A stretch of DNA of 64,000 bases from Methanocalculus taiwanensis (GCF_024372745.1 NZ_VOTZ01000001.1:124001-188000); one strand, 5' to 3'. Positions 19,359-28,712 are shown, numbered from the stretch's first letter. The notes: a model not told the origin generated them from the letters alone. Numbers and translations: made by a program.

Positions 19359-21182
19359 ATGGTGAGCAATCAATCTGAGAGAATACCGTTTATCGCACTC
19401 ACCATAACAACAGCGATCTGCATCATTATCACCCTCTACTCCCTCTCAATAGGCTGGTTCACCATCCACCAGAACCTCTTCTACATCCCGATCATCATTG
19501 CATGCATCTATTATTATAAGCGTGGCTTCATCTTCTCCATCCTGCTTGCAATCCTCTATTTCATCCTCTTTGCCGCAACTACCACCGACTTCGATCTGCT
19601 ACAGGGTGCAGCGATCAGGGTGGCACTATTCATCCTGATCGCGGGCATAATCACCTACCTCTCGATGCAGAGAGTCGAGCTTGCCACGCTCCTTGGCCGA
19701 TCAAATGACGAGCTGATGGCAGCAAACGAAGAGCTGCAGGCATCTGAAGAGGAGATCAGATCCCATATCGACGAGCTGTATACAGCACAGCAGATCATCT
19801 CCGAAACAAAGGACCGCTATCTTGCCCTCTTCGAGGCGGCAGGTGATGCGATCTTCCTCCATGAGATCGATGCAGACGGTATGCCCGGCAAATTCAACGA
19901 GGTGAACGGACGTGCATGCGAGAGCCTCGGATACACGCGGGATGAGCTGCTCGAACTCACCGTCATCGATATCGCCGGTGAAAAGGCGATCCGCGAAGCA
20001 CCTGAGCGGATGCAGGAGCTCCTGGAGCGGGGGCATTCCATATTCGAATCCGATCATAAGAGGAAAGATGGCTCAACGTTCCCGGTTGAGGTCAGCTCAC
20101 GCATCATCAGGCACCCTGATGAGACCCATATCCTTTCAGTCGTCCGTGATATCAGCGAGCGGAAAGCCGCAGAAGAGGCGCTCAGGGAATTGGAAAGGGA
20201 GAAGTCAACCGTCCTCGATTCGATGCCGGTGATGCTCGCATACCTAAACCCCGACCTGACCATCCGGTATGCGAACCGGGATGCAGCAAATATAGTCGGT
20301 ATGAGCCCACAGGATCTGATCGGCCGACACTGCTTTGAGATCTGGCATGGACGATCAGAGTCCTGCGAGAGCTGCCCGGTGCTCAGCTCACTGGCGACCA
20401 ACAGGATCGAGGAAGGGGAGGTGCATCTGCCGGATGGACGAATCTTCAATCTGAAGGGGTGCCCGGTCTATGATGATGAAGGGAACTTCGAGGGAATCAT
20501 CGAGTTTGGCATTGATATCACCAGGGAGAGGGAAGCAGAGGATGCACTCAGGCTGACCAGCGAAAAACTCCAGATCCTCTCGAGCATCACCCGCCATGAT
20601 ATCCTCAACCACATCACCACCGTACTCGGTTTCCTTGAGTTTGCAGAAGGGATGAGTGTCGATGAGAACCAGGCACATTATCTCAACCGTATCAGGACCG
20701 CTTCCAAAAACATCCAGCGGGCAATCGAATTCACCCGGGAATACGAGAACCTCGGGATCGATGAGCCGAGGATGCTCTCTCTTGCCAGCCTGATCAACAA
20801 GGTTGCCACAGAGAAGCTTCCAATCCGGAATGAATGTCCCGGCATCTCGATCTTTGCTGATCCGATGATCGAGAAGGTCTTTTACAACCTCTATGACAAC
20901 ACCCTCAGGCATGCAGACGGTGCAACCGGGATTAGAATTTACTGCGAGAGAGATGACGTGGATCTTCTGATCATCTGGGAGGATGACGGCGCAGGTGTTC
21001 CTGAGGAGATGAAAGAGAGGATATTTAACCGGGGCTTTGGGAAGAATACCGGATTTGGGCTCTTCCTCTCCCGCGAGATCCTTGCGATCACCGGGATCAC
21101 CATTACCGAAAACGGCATACCCGGCGAGGGGGCACGCTTTGAGATCAGGGTGCAGAAAGGGCGGTTTGAAGAATCCGCATGA
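19359..21182 (+). CDS. Membrane PAS-PAS histidine kinase
   Basis: Sensor kinase of 607 residues from the ATG with GGAG just upstream (the open frame extends about 65 codons further without support). Four hydrophobic segments (about 10-110) are followed by a coiled coil, PAS 1 (about 155-270), PAS 2 (about 280-390), the acceptor TRHDILNHITTVLG with His413, and HATPase_c (NLYDNTLRH, EDDGAGVP, GFGLFLSREI). PAS 2 carries Cys325, Cys336, Cys339 and Cys368, a set repeated in the next kinase. Without a receiver of its own, it may signal to the receiver proteins nearby. Confidence 0.9.
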   Translation: MVSNQSERIPFIALTITTAICIIITLYSLSIGWFTIHQNLFYIPIIIACIYYYKRGFIFSILLAILYFILFAATTTDFDLLQGAAIRVALFILIAGIITYLSMQRVELATLLGRSNDELMAANEELQASEEEIRSHIDELYTAQQIISETKDRYLALFEAAGDAIFLHEIDADGMPGKFNEVNGRACESLGYTRDELLELTVIDIAGEKAIREAPERMQELLERGHSIFESDHKRKDGSTFPVEVSSRIIRHPDETHILSVVRDISERKAAEEALRELEREKSTVLDSMPVMLAYLNPDLTIRYANRDAANIVGMSPQDLIGRHCFEIWHGRSESCESCPVLSSLATNRIEEGEVHLPDGRIFNLKGCPVYDDEGNFEGIIEFGIDITREREAEDALRLTSEKLQILSSITRHDILNHITTVLGFLEFAEGMSVDENQAHYLNRIRTASKNIQRAIEFTREYENLGIDEPRMLSLASLINKVATEKLPIRNECPGISIFADPMIEKVFYNLYDNTLRHADGATGIRIYCERDDVDLLIIWEDDGAGVPEEMKERIFNRGFGKNTGFGLFLSREILAITGITITENGIPGEGARFEIRVQKGRFEESA

Positions 21183-21323
21183 TCGGTATCCTGCTACCCT
21201 GAACCATCAGACGAAACAGAGACCCGGATCACCTAATCTTCCGGCTATACAGAGGATTCAATGATACAGGGAATTCTGTTCGCCATTTGTATGAATACTA
21301 TGTGATACTGTCTAATCACCATA

Positions 21324-21335
21324 GCTTTTATAAAA
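21324..21335 (+). promoter_or_regulatory. TATA box for REC-PAS kinase
   Basis: GCTTTTATAAAA lies about 65 bases before the chosen start at 21396. Transcription from it would begin near 21355, downstream of the in-frame ATG at 21336, which supports the later start. Confidence 0.5.
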
Positions 21336-21395
21336 ATGAGTGACATCATACAGTACAAAATTCCTCATCCGGTTTTCGATGGAGAGAAGAGTCCG

Positions 21396-22790
21396 ATGAC
21401 CATTGCCAGGATATTGATCGTTGAAGATGAAGCCGTCACCGCGATGGCCATCAGAAAGCATCTGACAAATCTTGGATATTTTGTCTGCGGCATTGCCCAT
21501 AACGCAGAGATCGCAGTCAGGATGGCCGGTGAAGAGATGCCTGACCTGATCCTGATGGATATCAAGCTCACCGGGAGGAAGAGCGGAATTGATGTAGCAA
21601 ACGAGATCAGGGCAAAAAGCGATATCGCGATCATCTACCTCACCGCCTTTTCCAATGATAACCTGATCGAAGAGGCAAAAAAGACCGAACCATACGGGTA
21701 CATCCTGAAGCCCGTCCGGGAGCAGGAGCTGAAGACATCAATTGAGATGGCACTCTACAAGCATTCAATGGAGAAGAGGCTCAGGCGCTCGGAAGAGGAG
21801 AAGGCAGCCGTCCTCAATTCAATGCCGGTTATGCTGATCCATATCGGTCCAGATTATGCCATCAGGTATGCAAACCGGGTAGCAGGAACCTATGCCAATA
21901 GAGATCCGGAAAGTCTTGTCGGGGCCAGGTGCCATGAAATATGGCAGGAAGAGGCAGACGAATGCGAGAGCTGCCCTGTGATCAGATCGATTGAGAGCGG
22001 CAGCATCGAGGAGGGCGATGTCATGCTTCCCGACGGGAGGATCTTCCACCTGAAGGGCTGCCCCGTCTATAATGAGTTGGGAGAACCAGACGGTGCTATC
22101 ATCTTCGGGATGGATATCACAGAGGAGAAGGCGGCAGCCGAAGCCCTCTCTCTCGCACACCGGAAACTCCAGATCCTCTCGAGTATCACCCGCCATGACA
22201 TCTTAAACGAGATCACCATGATCATCGGGTACCTTGGAATACTGCAATGTAGCGTGGATGAGAGGGGCGATCCCGAGGAGAAAGACTATACCGACAGGAT
22301 TATGGGAGCATCCCAGAACATCAGGCGGCAGATCGACTTCACCGACCAGTACGAGGAGCTCGGCGTGAAGGAGCCTGCATGGCTTTCACTCCATGATATG
22401 ATCAGGAAGATTCCAAAAGGCGACATTCCAATCAGGAGTGACTGTCAGGATATATCGATCTATGCAGATCGAATGACAGAGAAGGTCTTTTACAACCTCT
22501 ATGACAATACGATCCGGCATACAGAAGGTGCAACAGGGATCCGGATTCATTGCAGGAGAGAGAATAACGATCTCATCATACTCTGGGAGGATGATGGGGG
22601 GGGCATTCCGGCAGAGTATAAAGAAAAGATATTTAACCGTAGTTTTGGCAAAAATACCGGTTTTGGCCTCTTCCTCTCCCGCGAGATCCTCGGAATCACC
22701 ACTATCACCATCCATGAAACCGGCATCCCCGGCAAAGGAGCGAGATTTGAGATCCGGGTGCCGGAAGGGCGATTTATGATACCAGGATAA
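21396..22790 (+). CDS. REC-PAS histidine kinase
   Basis: Cytoplasmic hybrid kinase of 464 residues: receiver (Asp55 in LMDIKLTG, EDE acidic patch), PAS (about 135-250), acceptor TRHDILNEITMIIG with His267, and HATPase_c (NLYDNTIRH, EDDGGGIP, GFGLFLSREI). Its PAS-kinase half is closely related to the kinase at 19359 and has the same four-cysteine PAS pattern (RCHEIW, ECESCP, KGCPVY). The chosen start fits the TATA position. The two genes probably arose by duplication, followed by exchange of the sensory front end. Confidence 0.9.
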   Translation: MTIARILIVEDEAVTAMAIRKHLTNLGYFVCGIAHNAEIAVRMAGEEMPDLILMDIKLTGRKSGIDVANEIRAKSDIAIIYLTAFSNDNLIEEAKKTEPYGYILKPVREQELKTSIEMALYKHSMEKRLRRSEEEKAAVLNSMPVMLIHIGPDYAIRYANRVAGTYANRDPESLVGARCHEIWQEEADECESCPVIRSIESGSIEEGDVMLPDGRIFHLKGCPVYNELGEPDGAIIFGMDITEEKAAAEALSLAHRKLQILSSITRHDILNEITMIIGYLGILQCSVDERGDPEEKDYTDRIMGASQNIRRQIDFTDQYEELGVKEPAWLSLHDMIRKIPKGDIPIRSDCQDISIYADRMTEKVFYNLYDNTIRHTEGATGIRIHCRRENNDLIILWEDDGGGIPAEYKEKIFNRSFGKNTGFGLFLSREILGITTITIHETGIPGKGARFEIRVPEGRFMIPG

Positions 22791-22866
22791 GCAGGATCTT
22801 CTGGATATCTGTTCATGGAATAGTTTTTCTTCTCCTCCAAATCCAAAACATCTCCACCAGTATAGA

Positions 22867-23409
22867 TCATCTCCTCAGGATGTAGAGTTCAGATCCTTCC
22901 TCAATACCTTCCCCTGATTGAACTGTGCCGGCATAGACAAAACCATTCTTCTCAAGTACCCGAATTGATCCGGTGAGGTGCGAATAGGTGGTTGCGATGA
23001 TCTGTTGTAGGCCCGGCATCTGGAAGATCACCGGTATAAGTCCTCTCACGGCTTCGGTAGTATATCCTTTGCTCTGGTACTCATCAAGTATTGAATATCC
23101 AATGATTACAGTGTCAGGAGAACACGGTGATGAAGCAATTCCACCACTTCCGATCAATTCCCGCATAGAGTGGCCCGGTTCATCCCGTACCCAGTACCAG
23201 CAGATAAAGAATGGATCACGCTCCTCTTCGAGAATGGTGATGAATGCAGAGAGTGTTTCTGCATCAAGGAGCATTGGCGGCCAATGTGCAGGGATATGGG
23301 CATTGAGGAGACGAGCAAGTTTTGCCTTGTCATTTTGATCGCTTCTGAGGATCTCAACCGTTGTCGGGATGAGATCCAGACGATCTGTATGTATCCGCGG
23401 CAATGACAT
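22867..23409 (-). CDS. GNAT N-acetyltransferase (RimJ/RimL-like)
   Basis: Protein of 180 residues resembling acetyl-CoA-dependent N-acetyltransferases of the Acetyltransf_3 group: TDRLDLIP at the start, then SILDEYQSKGYTTEAVRGLIP (acetyl-CoA pyrophosphate loop region) and a closing RVLEKNGFVYAGT segment. The ATG at 23409 lies close to the sequence CATATACTAT, a possible TATA, so a short or absent leader is likely. The open frame continues 21 codons upstream without support. The substrate is unknown. Confidence 0.82.
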   Translation of the reverse strand: MSLPRIHTDRLDLIPTTVEILRSDQNDKAKLARLLNAHIPAHWPPMLLDAETLSAFITILEEERDPFFICWYWVRDEPGHSMRELIGSGGIASSPCSPDTVIIGYSILDEYQSKGYTTEAVRGLIPVIFQMPGLQQIIATTYSHLTGSIRVLEKNGFVYAGTVQSGEGIEEGSELYILRR

Positions 23410-23634
23410 TGGAATAGTATATGTATGATCTCTTCTTTGATAGTATCCCGGGAGTGGCTTTCCGGGACTCAATAGGTGGAAGAGAAGAAGGGAGAATCAG
23501 CCCTGGCTGATCGGATTGCGATCTATAGATCCCGCCAGGTGATCTGGAGAGAACACAACGTTTATTAAAGAGGAGGGTCTCCCTGTTCCATATCAGACAT
23601 CTGATCTGATCCTGCCGGAGGAGAGGTGGAAAGG

Positions 23635-24258
23635 ATGAGTACTGCAACGATACTGATCGTTGAAGATGAAGCCATCACTGCGCTGGCCATCAAAAAAACC
23701 CTGCTGAAGCTCGGATACTCGGTCTGCGGGATTGTTCCAAAAGCGGATCTGGCAGTTCTGAAAGCAAGGGAGCAGAACCCGGATCTGATCCTGATGGATA
23801 TCAGGCTTGCCGGTGAAAAGACAGGAATCGAGGCTGCAGCCGAGATACTGGCACACCAGAGTATCCCGGTGATCTACCTCACCGCGTTTTCTGACGACCA
23901 TTATTTAAAAGAAGCAAAAAAGACTGAGCCATACGGCTATCTTTTAAAGCCTGTCCACGATCAGGAGCTGAAGGCCACCATCGAGATGGCATTACATAAA
24001 CATGCCATGGAATTGGGACGCCAGAGGAGAGCAGAGAAGAATGCAACCCTGATGAACGAAATGGTCCTCCCCCAGCTCACCCGGAACGATATCCTGAATG
24101 AAGTCTCAACAATCCTCCACACCCTCGGACTGAGCAGGGAGATGTGTGTGAGTAGTAAACAGGCAGAATACCACGATCAGATACAGGCGGCATCCCAAAA
24201 GATCCAGGAGAGGATGCGGTTTGTGAGGAAAAACCAGAAAACTGATCAAATTAAGTAA
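23635..24258 (+). CDS. Receiver fused to kinase-dimerisation remnant
   Basis: Protein of 207 residues: a receiver (Asp55 in LMDIRLAG), closely similar to the receiver of the kinase at 21396, followed by a helical tail with LTRNDILNEVSTILH. This aligns with the H-box TRHDILNEIT of that kinase, but Asn151 replaces the acceptor His and the protein ends before any ATPase domain. The start has GAGGTG at good spacing. It may be a shortened copy that now competes with or dimerises with the full kinase (inference). Confidence 0.87.
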   Translation: MSTATILIVEDEAITALAIKKTLLKLGYSVCGIVPKADLAVLKAREQNPDLILMDIRLAGEKTGIEAAAEILAHQSIPVIYLTAFSDDHYLKEAKKTEPYGYLLKPVHDQELKATIEMALHKHAMELGRQRRAEKNATLMNEMVLPQLTRNDILNEVSTILHTLGLSREMCVSSKQAEYHDQIQAASQKIQERMRFVRKNQKTDQIK

Positions 24259-24365
24259 ATTATCCTGCATAACGCCTTTTTTTGAATAAATGCATCCTCC
24301 TATGCGCACCTTCATTGTTCATTGGAATCAGAAATAGTATTAGAAAAGCCCGGAGTTTTCATCAC

Positions 24366-25610
24366 ATGGGGACGATTATTGAAGATGCAAGAGATGGATG
24401 GATACCTCATCACCTGATAGCCGCCGCAGAGAGGGAGGGCCTCGATCCCGAAGCTCTCATTCAGAATATCGCAAACGGCAGTGCCATTGTGATGGCTGGA
24501 GAGAAAAGGGCTGTTGGGATCGGCAGAGGATTTTCAGCAAAAGTGAATGTGAATATCGGCACCTCGACGGTGCGATCAGATCTCGCCACCGAGGTCGCAA
24601 AAGCAGCTGTTGCCGAGCGGTATGGTGCAGATACCTTAACCGATCTCTCGATGGGCGGGGATATCAGGGAGATCCGGGCCGCGATTTTGAGTGAGACAGA
24701 ACTGCCCCTGACAACCGTCCCGATCTACCAGGCTGTCGTCGATTGCGGTGGTATCGACTGCCTGGATGCGGATATGATCATTGATACTCTCAGAAGACAG
24801 GCAGCAGAAGGGGTGAGCTCGTTTGTCCTTCACATGACAGACAAAAAGACACTCGAAGCCCTCCGGAGGAGCCAGAGGGTTCTCGGTGTTGTCTCAAAAG
24901 GCGGATCCATGACCGCGGGATATATGCTCCATACCGGTTGTAAAAACCCGTTTCTCGAATATTTTGACGAGGTGATGGAGATCGCCCGGAAACACGAGAT
25001 CGTCATCTCACTGGGAAATACCATGCGGGGCGGGAGCATCGTGGATGGCGGGGATGCCGCCGCCGCGGTTGAGCGGAAACAGAATATCGATATTGCAGAC
25101 TGCTGCCACGAGCATGGTGTCCAGGTGATCGTGGAAGGCTGCGGCGGCCATGTCAGGATCGACCGCATCCCCTTATGTGTACGGCTCTACAAGGATGCTG
25201 CCCCCTACCCACTCTTCGTTGCAGGGCCGCTTGCCACCGATCGGGCAGTCGGGCACGACGAGATCGCAGGAGCAATCGGGGCATCCGTTGCAGTCTCTGC
25301 CGGTGCTGACTATCTCTGTGCGATTACCCCTGCCGAACATATCGGCCTCCCGACCGAAGAAGAGGTGAGGCAGGGGCTGATCGCCTTTAAGATAGCGGCC
25401 CATATCGGAGATACCGTCAGGTTCGGATCAGATGAAGCCGATGCCACACTCTCGTCATGCAGGGCAGAGCTTGACTGGAAGGGCCAGATCGAAGCTGCGA
25501 TCGATCCCGACGGACTCAGTGCACGGGTTCCTGATGCAGGCCCCTGCTCGATGTGCGGCGATTACTGCGCTATCAAGATCATGCGGGAGTACCTCTCCCG
25601 AAGCGATTAG
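24366..25610 (+). CDS. thiC: ThiC-family radical SAM enzyme
   Basis: Member of the phosphomethylpyrimidine synthase family (414 residues), which converts aminoimidazole ribotide to the thiamine pyrimidine using a C-terminal [4Fe-4S] cluster and SAM. Seen here are AKVNVNIGTS, LSMGGDI, SKGGSM, the GNTMRGG segment and a C-terminal CSMCGDYC motif near residues 395-402. That motif has three residues between the last two cysteines rather than the four of the bacterial CX2CX4C form. Methanogens often carry ThiC paralogues, so a related imidazole-ribotide reaction is possible. The gene ends four bases inside the convergent DUF362 gene. Confidence 0.85.
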   Translation: MGTIIEDARDGWIPHHLIAAAEREGLDPEALIQNIANGSAIVMAGEKRAVGIGRGFSAKVNVNIGTSTVRSDLATEVAKAAVAERYGADTLTDLSMGGDIREIRAAILSETELPLTTVPIYQAVVDCGGIDCLDADMIIDTLRRQAAEGVSSFVLHMTDKKTLEALRRSQRVLGVVSKGGSMTAGYMLHTGCKNPFLEYFDEVMEIARKHEIVISLGNTMRGGSIVDGGDAAAAVERKQNIDIADCCHEHGVQVIVEGCGGHVRIDRIPLCVRLYKDAAPYPLFVAGPLATDRAVGHDEIAGAIGASVAVSAGADYLCAITPAEHIGLPTEEEVRQGLIAFKIAAHIGDTVRFGSDEADATLSSCRAELDWKGQIEAAIDPDGLSARVPDAGPCSMCGDYCAIKIMREYLSRSD

Positions 25611-26713
25611 ATCCGGATCAGTTCGTACTCTGATGTACCAAGGCCGATCCGCTCTCCATGGGAGATCTGCGTCCTGATGGGGATCTCGGGCCAGACTCCC
25701 GCAAACTTATCCTCGCCGGGGGCATGATGCGTGGCAAGCCGGGTTCCGGCAAACCCCTGCTGGCCGTCGATTAAATCCAGGCTTGCAGCATCGATTGCCA
25801 CCGGATCTGCTGATGCGAGAATTCCGATATCAGGCACAATCGGCCGGTCGCTGAAGGGGGCACAGTCGCAGTCGGGGGTAATCCTGAGAAGGAAGTTCAG
25901 GTACAGCACCTTCTCCGGGAAGAGGGAGGCGGCACCGAGGGCATATTCGGCAAGACGTTCCGAGAGGTGCGCTGCATCACGCTCGTAATCAAAGTAGATT
26001 GCAGATTCAGGGCAGGTCAGAACGCAGATACCGCACCCGATACAGTTGTCGGGATCAACATGAGCTGCACCTTCAAAGGTGATCGCCTTTTCGGGGCAGG
26101 ACGAGACGCAGCCCCCGCAGCCCTCGCAGTCGTCCTCCCTGACGATTGCGGGCATTGCACGGTGCTGCTCCCGTTTTCCGGCTGCGGATGCACATCCCAT
26201 CGCGAGGTTCTTGATCGCTCCCCCAAACCCGGCGACCGCATGACCCTTCACATGCGAGACGACGATCAAAGCATCCGCATCAGCAATCCCAGCAGCAATC
26301 CGGGTCTCCTTCAGGTGTACGCCCGGAATTTCGATCACCACATCGTTCTTTGACCGCAGGCCGTCTGCGATGAAGACGGGAGCGCCGATCACCTCAGATC
26401 CAAACCCGTGCCGGATCGCAAGCGCGAGATGGGAGACGGCATCATGCCTCATCCCCCGATAGAGGGTGTTTGTATCGGTGACAAACGGCACCCCGCCCGC
26501 CTCCTTCACCTTTGTAACAACCTGCCGGATATAGAGCGGCGAGACGAAGCTGTCGCACCCCTCCTCACCGAAATGCGTCTTCACGGCGACAAGGACCTGC
26601 TTTGGGATTATATCCTTTAGCCCTGCCGCATCAAGGAGCCGCAGCACCTTTCCCTGGAGGCTCTCGCCACAACATCCCGCCTCAGAAGAGACGAACCACA
26701 CCTTAACAGCCAT
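25607..26713 (-). CDS. DUF362 protein with two [4Fe-4S] motifs
   Basis: Protein of 368 residues of the DUF362 family with an inserted ferredoxin domain: CEGCGGCVSSCPEKA and CIGCGICVLTCPESA (about residues 185-235). The N-terminal part has VAVKTHFGEEG and the middle VSHVKGHAVAGFGGAIKNL, both typical of the family. The reaction is unknown; a redox role is inferred from the clusters. The start at MAVKVWF was chosen by family similarity; the frame continues to an ATG at 26734 and a TTG at 26779. The 3' end overlaps the convergent thiC gene by four bases. Confidence 0.85.
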   Translation of the reverse strand: MAVKVWFVSSEAGCCGESLQGKVLRLLDAAGLKDIIPKQVLVAVKTHFGEEGCDSFVSPLYIRQVVTKVKEAGGVPFVTDTNTLYRGMRHDAVSHLALAIRHGFGSEVIGAPVFIADGLRSKNDVVIEIPGVHLKETRIAAGIADADALIVVSHVKGHAVAGFGGAIKNLAMGCASAAGKREQHRAMPAIVREDDCEGCGGCVSSCPEKAITFEGAAHVDPDNCIGCGICVLTCPESAIYFDYERDAAHLSERLAEYALGAASLFPEKVLYLNFLLRITPDCDCAPFSDRPIVPDIGILASADPVAIDAASLDLIDGQQGFAGTRLATHHAPGEDKFAGVWPEIPIRTQISHGERIGLGTSEYELIRI

Positions 26714-26886
26714 GAGAAAAGATGGGGCGTTCATGGGAGAAGATACTTGGGGGCAGCGGGATGGCAAATTGAGAACCAAAATAACTTACAATCATCGTAT
26801 ATTTCCCCAATTACATCAGGGCGAATATTTGAAAAATGCAGTTTATTCGGATTATTTTCTGGATATGAGTCCAAATGATGTTTTAA

Positions 26887-26930
26887 ATTTCCCCAATTAA
26901 TCCCCAACTGATCCCCAATACTCCCAATGA
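26887..26930. repeat. 11-bp tandem repeat, about 3.5 copies
   Basis: TCCCCAATTAA, TCCCCAACTGA and TCCCCAATACT follow one another at an exact 11-base pitch (26890, 26901, 26912), then a partial copy at 26922. The block ATTTCCCCAATTA also occurs at 26801-26813. The pitch is about one helical turn, as in tandem protein-binding sites. It lies between the DUF362 gene and the gene at 27033. Confidence 0.5.
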
Positions 26931-27032
26931 TACGAAGAAGAGAGTTGTTAATGTAATGGTCAGCTATTCAATATCCAAACCAGCCATATTCATCACCGCT
27001 CAGGATAATCATACCCATGCAAGGGGGATGTC

Positions 27033-27641
27033 ATGAGAAGAGTCTTTTCAACGGTTTACCAGTTCAAAATCGAGCTCCTTGAGATCAAGCCATCCATCTG
27101 GCGGAGGGTGCAGATCGCATCAACCAGCAGTTTCCGCGATCTCCACTATGCCATCGTCGATTCGTTTGGATGGGAGGATTATCACCTCCATGATTTCCTT
27201 ATCAGGGATCCATATAGCGGAGAAGAAAAGCTGATCACCGATATGACAAACGAATTGCCGGAAGGCCAGGTGGTCTGTTATGATGAGCGGAAGGAGAAGA
27301 TCAGGTGGCATTTCCGAAAGCCCGGCAGGACAGCCCTGCATGAATATGATTTCGGAGATGACTGGCATCACAGGGTCGTCTTTGAGGAGGAGCTTCCTCG
27401 AGAGGGGGAGGGGATGTATCCCCGGTGTATTGACGGGCGGCGCCATTGCCCGCCTGAGGATATAGGAGGTGTAGGGGGATATGCAGAGTTTCTCCGTGCC
27501 ATGGCAAATCCCCGGCATAAAGAGCACACATCCTACAAGGAATGGTGGGGGGGACCATTCGATCCCGAGGAGTTCGATCCGGCGAAGGTCAGGTTCCGGG
27601 ATCCGGTCTACCCAGAGAGGTTCATCGATGATTACTGGTGA
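27033..27641 (+). CDS. Plasmid pRiA4b ORF-3-like family protein
   Basis: Protein of 202 residues with the marks of the pRiA4b ORF-3 family (PF07929): YQFKIELLEIKPSIWRRVQI at the start, FGWEDYHLHDFLI, YDFGDDWHHRVVFEE in the middle, and PPEDIGGVGGYAEFL towards the end. The family is widespread in bacteria and some archaea, often near mobile DNA, and its function is unknown. The start follows GGGGGATG. The AT-rich repeat-bearing region upstream may hold its regulation. Confidence 0.85.
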   Translation: MRRVFSTVYQFKIELLEIKPSIWRRVQIASTSSFRDLHYAIVDSFGWEDYHLHDFLIRDPYSGEEKLITDMTNELPEGQVVCYDERKEKIRWHFRKPGRTALHEYDFGDDWHHRVVFEEELPREGEGMYPRCIDGRRHCPPEDIGGVGGYAEFLRAMANPRHKEHTSYKEWWGGPFDPEEFDPAKVRFRDPVYPERFIDDYW

Positions 27642-27718
27642 TGGGGGGTTTGGGTGAAGCCTCTGAGATACGTACGCATTTCAGCAATCATTAGTCAAAT
27701 GAGAACCTTTTTTCTCGA

Positions 27719-27727
27719 ATATAAATA
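27719..27727 (+). promoter_or_regulatory. TATA box upstream of lipoprotein-racemase
   Basis: ATATAAATA, a good match to the archaeal TATA consensus. Transcription would start near 27750, ahead of the ATG at 27778, so the lipoprotein leader would be part of the transcript. Confidence 0.6.
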
Positions 27728-27777
27728 GACACTACAGATACGTGATATATACCACTGAGGCATCCTGATGATTCGAA

Positions 27778-28712
27778 ATGATCACTGTGAACCACACTCC
27801 CATCCACAGACCCGGCACCCCTCTGCGGCCGGATTCCCCCCTTCCACTTTCCGTACATGTTCTCCTCCTCGCTCTCGTCCTCACCCTCGTTGTGTCGGGC
27901 TGTGTTGCTCCTGCCTCTGACCCAACCCCTATCCCTGCCACTATCCCTCCCTCTTCGCCTCAGGATACCCCTGTAATCCACCACCCGCAGGATCAGAAGA
28001 TGAAGACAATCGGCATGATCGGGGGGATCAGCTGGGTCTCGTCTGCTGAATACTACCGGATGATGAACCAGATGGTGCAGGACGAATACGGCGAGCAGAA
28101 CTCGGCTCATATCCTGCTGTACTCGATCGAGTTTGGAGATTTTCAAAACAGGAACGGCTTGCCGATGAAGGAGACTGGGAAGGTCTCACGATGATTATGG
28201 TTGATGCAGCAGAGCGGCTTGAACGCGGCGGTGCAGACTGCATTATCATCTGCTCAAATACTATGCATTCAACAATCCCTGCTATCGAAGCGGCAGTCGA
28301 TATTCCGATCATCAGCATCATCGATGAGACGGGCAGAAAGGTGCGGGAGAAGAATATCACAACCGTCGGCCTCATCGGCACAAAGAAGACAATGGCTTCG
28401 GAATTTTACAAGGAGCGGCTGAGAGAAGAGTTCGGCCTCATTGTGCTCGTTCCGGATATGGCTGACCAGGAGATCGTCAATACCGTCATCTTCGATGAGC
28501 TCTGTGTGGATTACATCAATCCGGAATCAAAGGAAGAGTATACGAGGATCATCAGAAGCCTCATCGAAGAAGGTGCAGAAGGGATCATCCTCGGCTGTAC
28601 CGAAATCCCCATGTTAATCAGCCAGGAGGATGTAGACGTTTTAGTCTTTGATACAACCCGGATCCATGCAGAGGCTGCGGTCAGGTATGCATTGAATCAT
28701 ACTCCGGCTTGA
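27778..28712 (+). pseudogene. Lipoprotein-leader Asp/Glu racemase, frameshifted
   Basis: Two overlapping frames together encode an aspartate/glutamate racemase-like protein. Frame 1 (27778-28194) has a signal peptide with lipobox VVSGC, a Pro/Thr-rich linker, then the racemase start KTIGMIGGISWVSSAEYYR. Frame 2 carries QERLADEGDWEGLTM and the rest of the enzyme, including both catalytic cysteines (CSNTMH and GCTEIP). One missing base within 28141-28149 (TTTCAAAAC) separates the frames; restoring it gives GDFSKQERLADEG. An ATGA overlap at 28191 would allow reinitiation but would drop conserved residues. Translation could instead begin at the ATG at 28000. A sequencing error, a decaying gene or programmed shifting are all possible. 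Confidence 0.8.

Noticed and set aside
24282-24365. Upstream extension of the ThiC-like protein
   Set aside because: The extra 28 residues are Cys/Ser-rich and unlike the family; similarity starts at the ATG at 24366.
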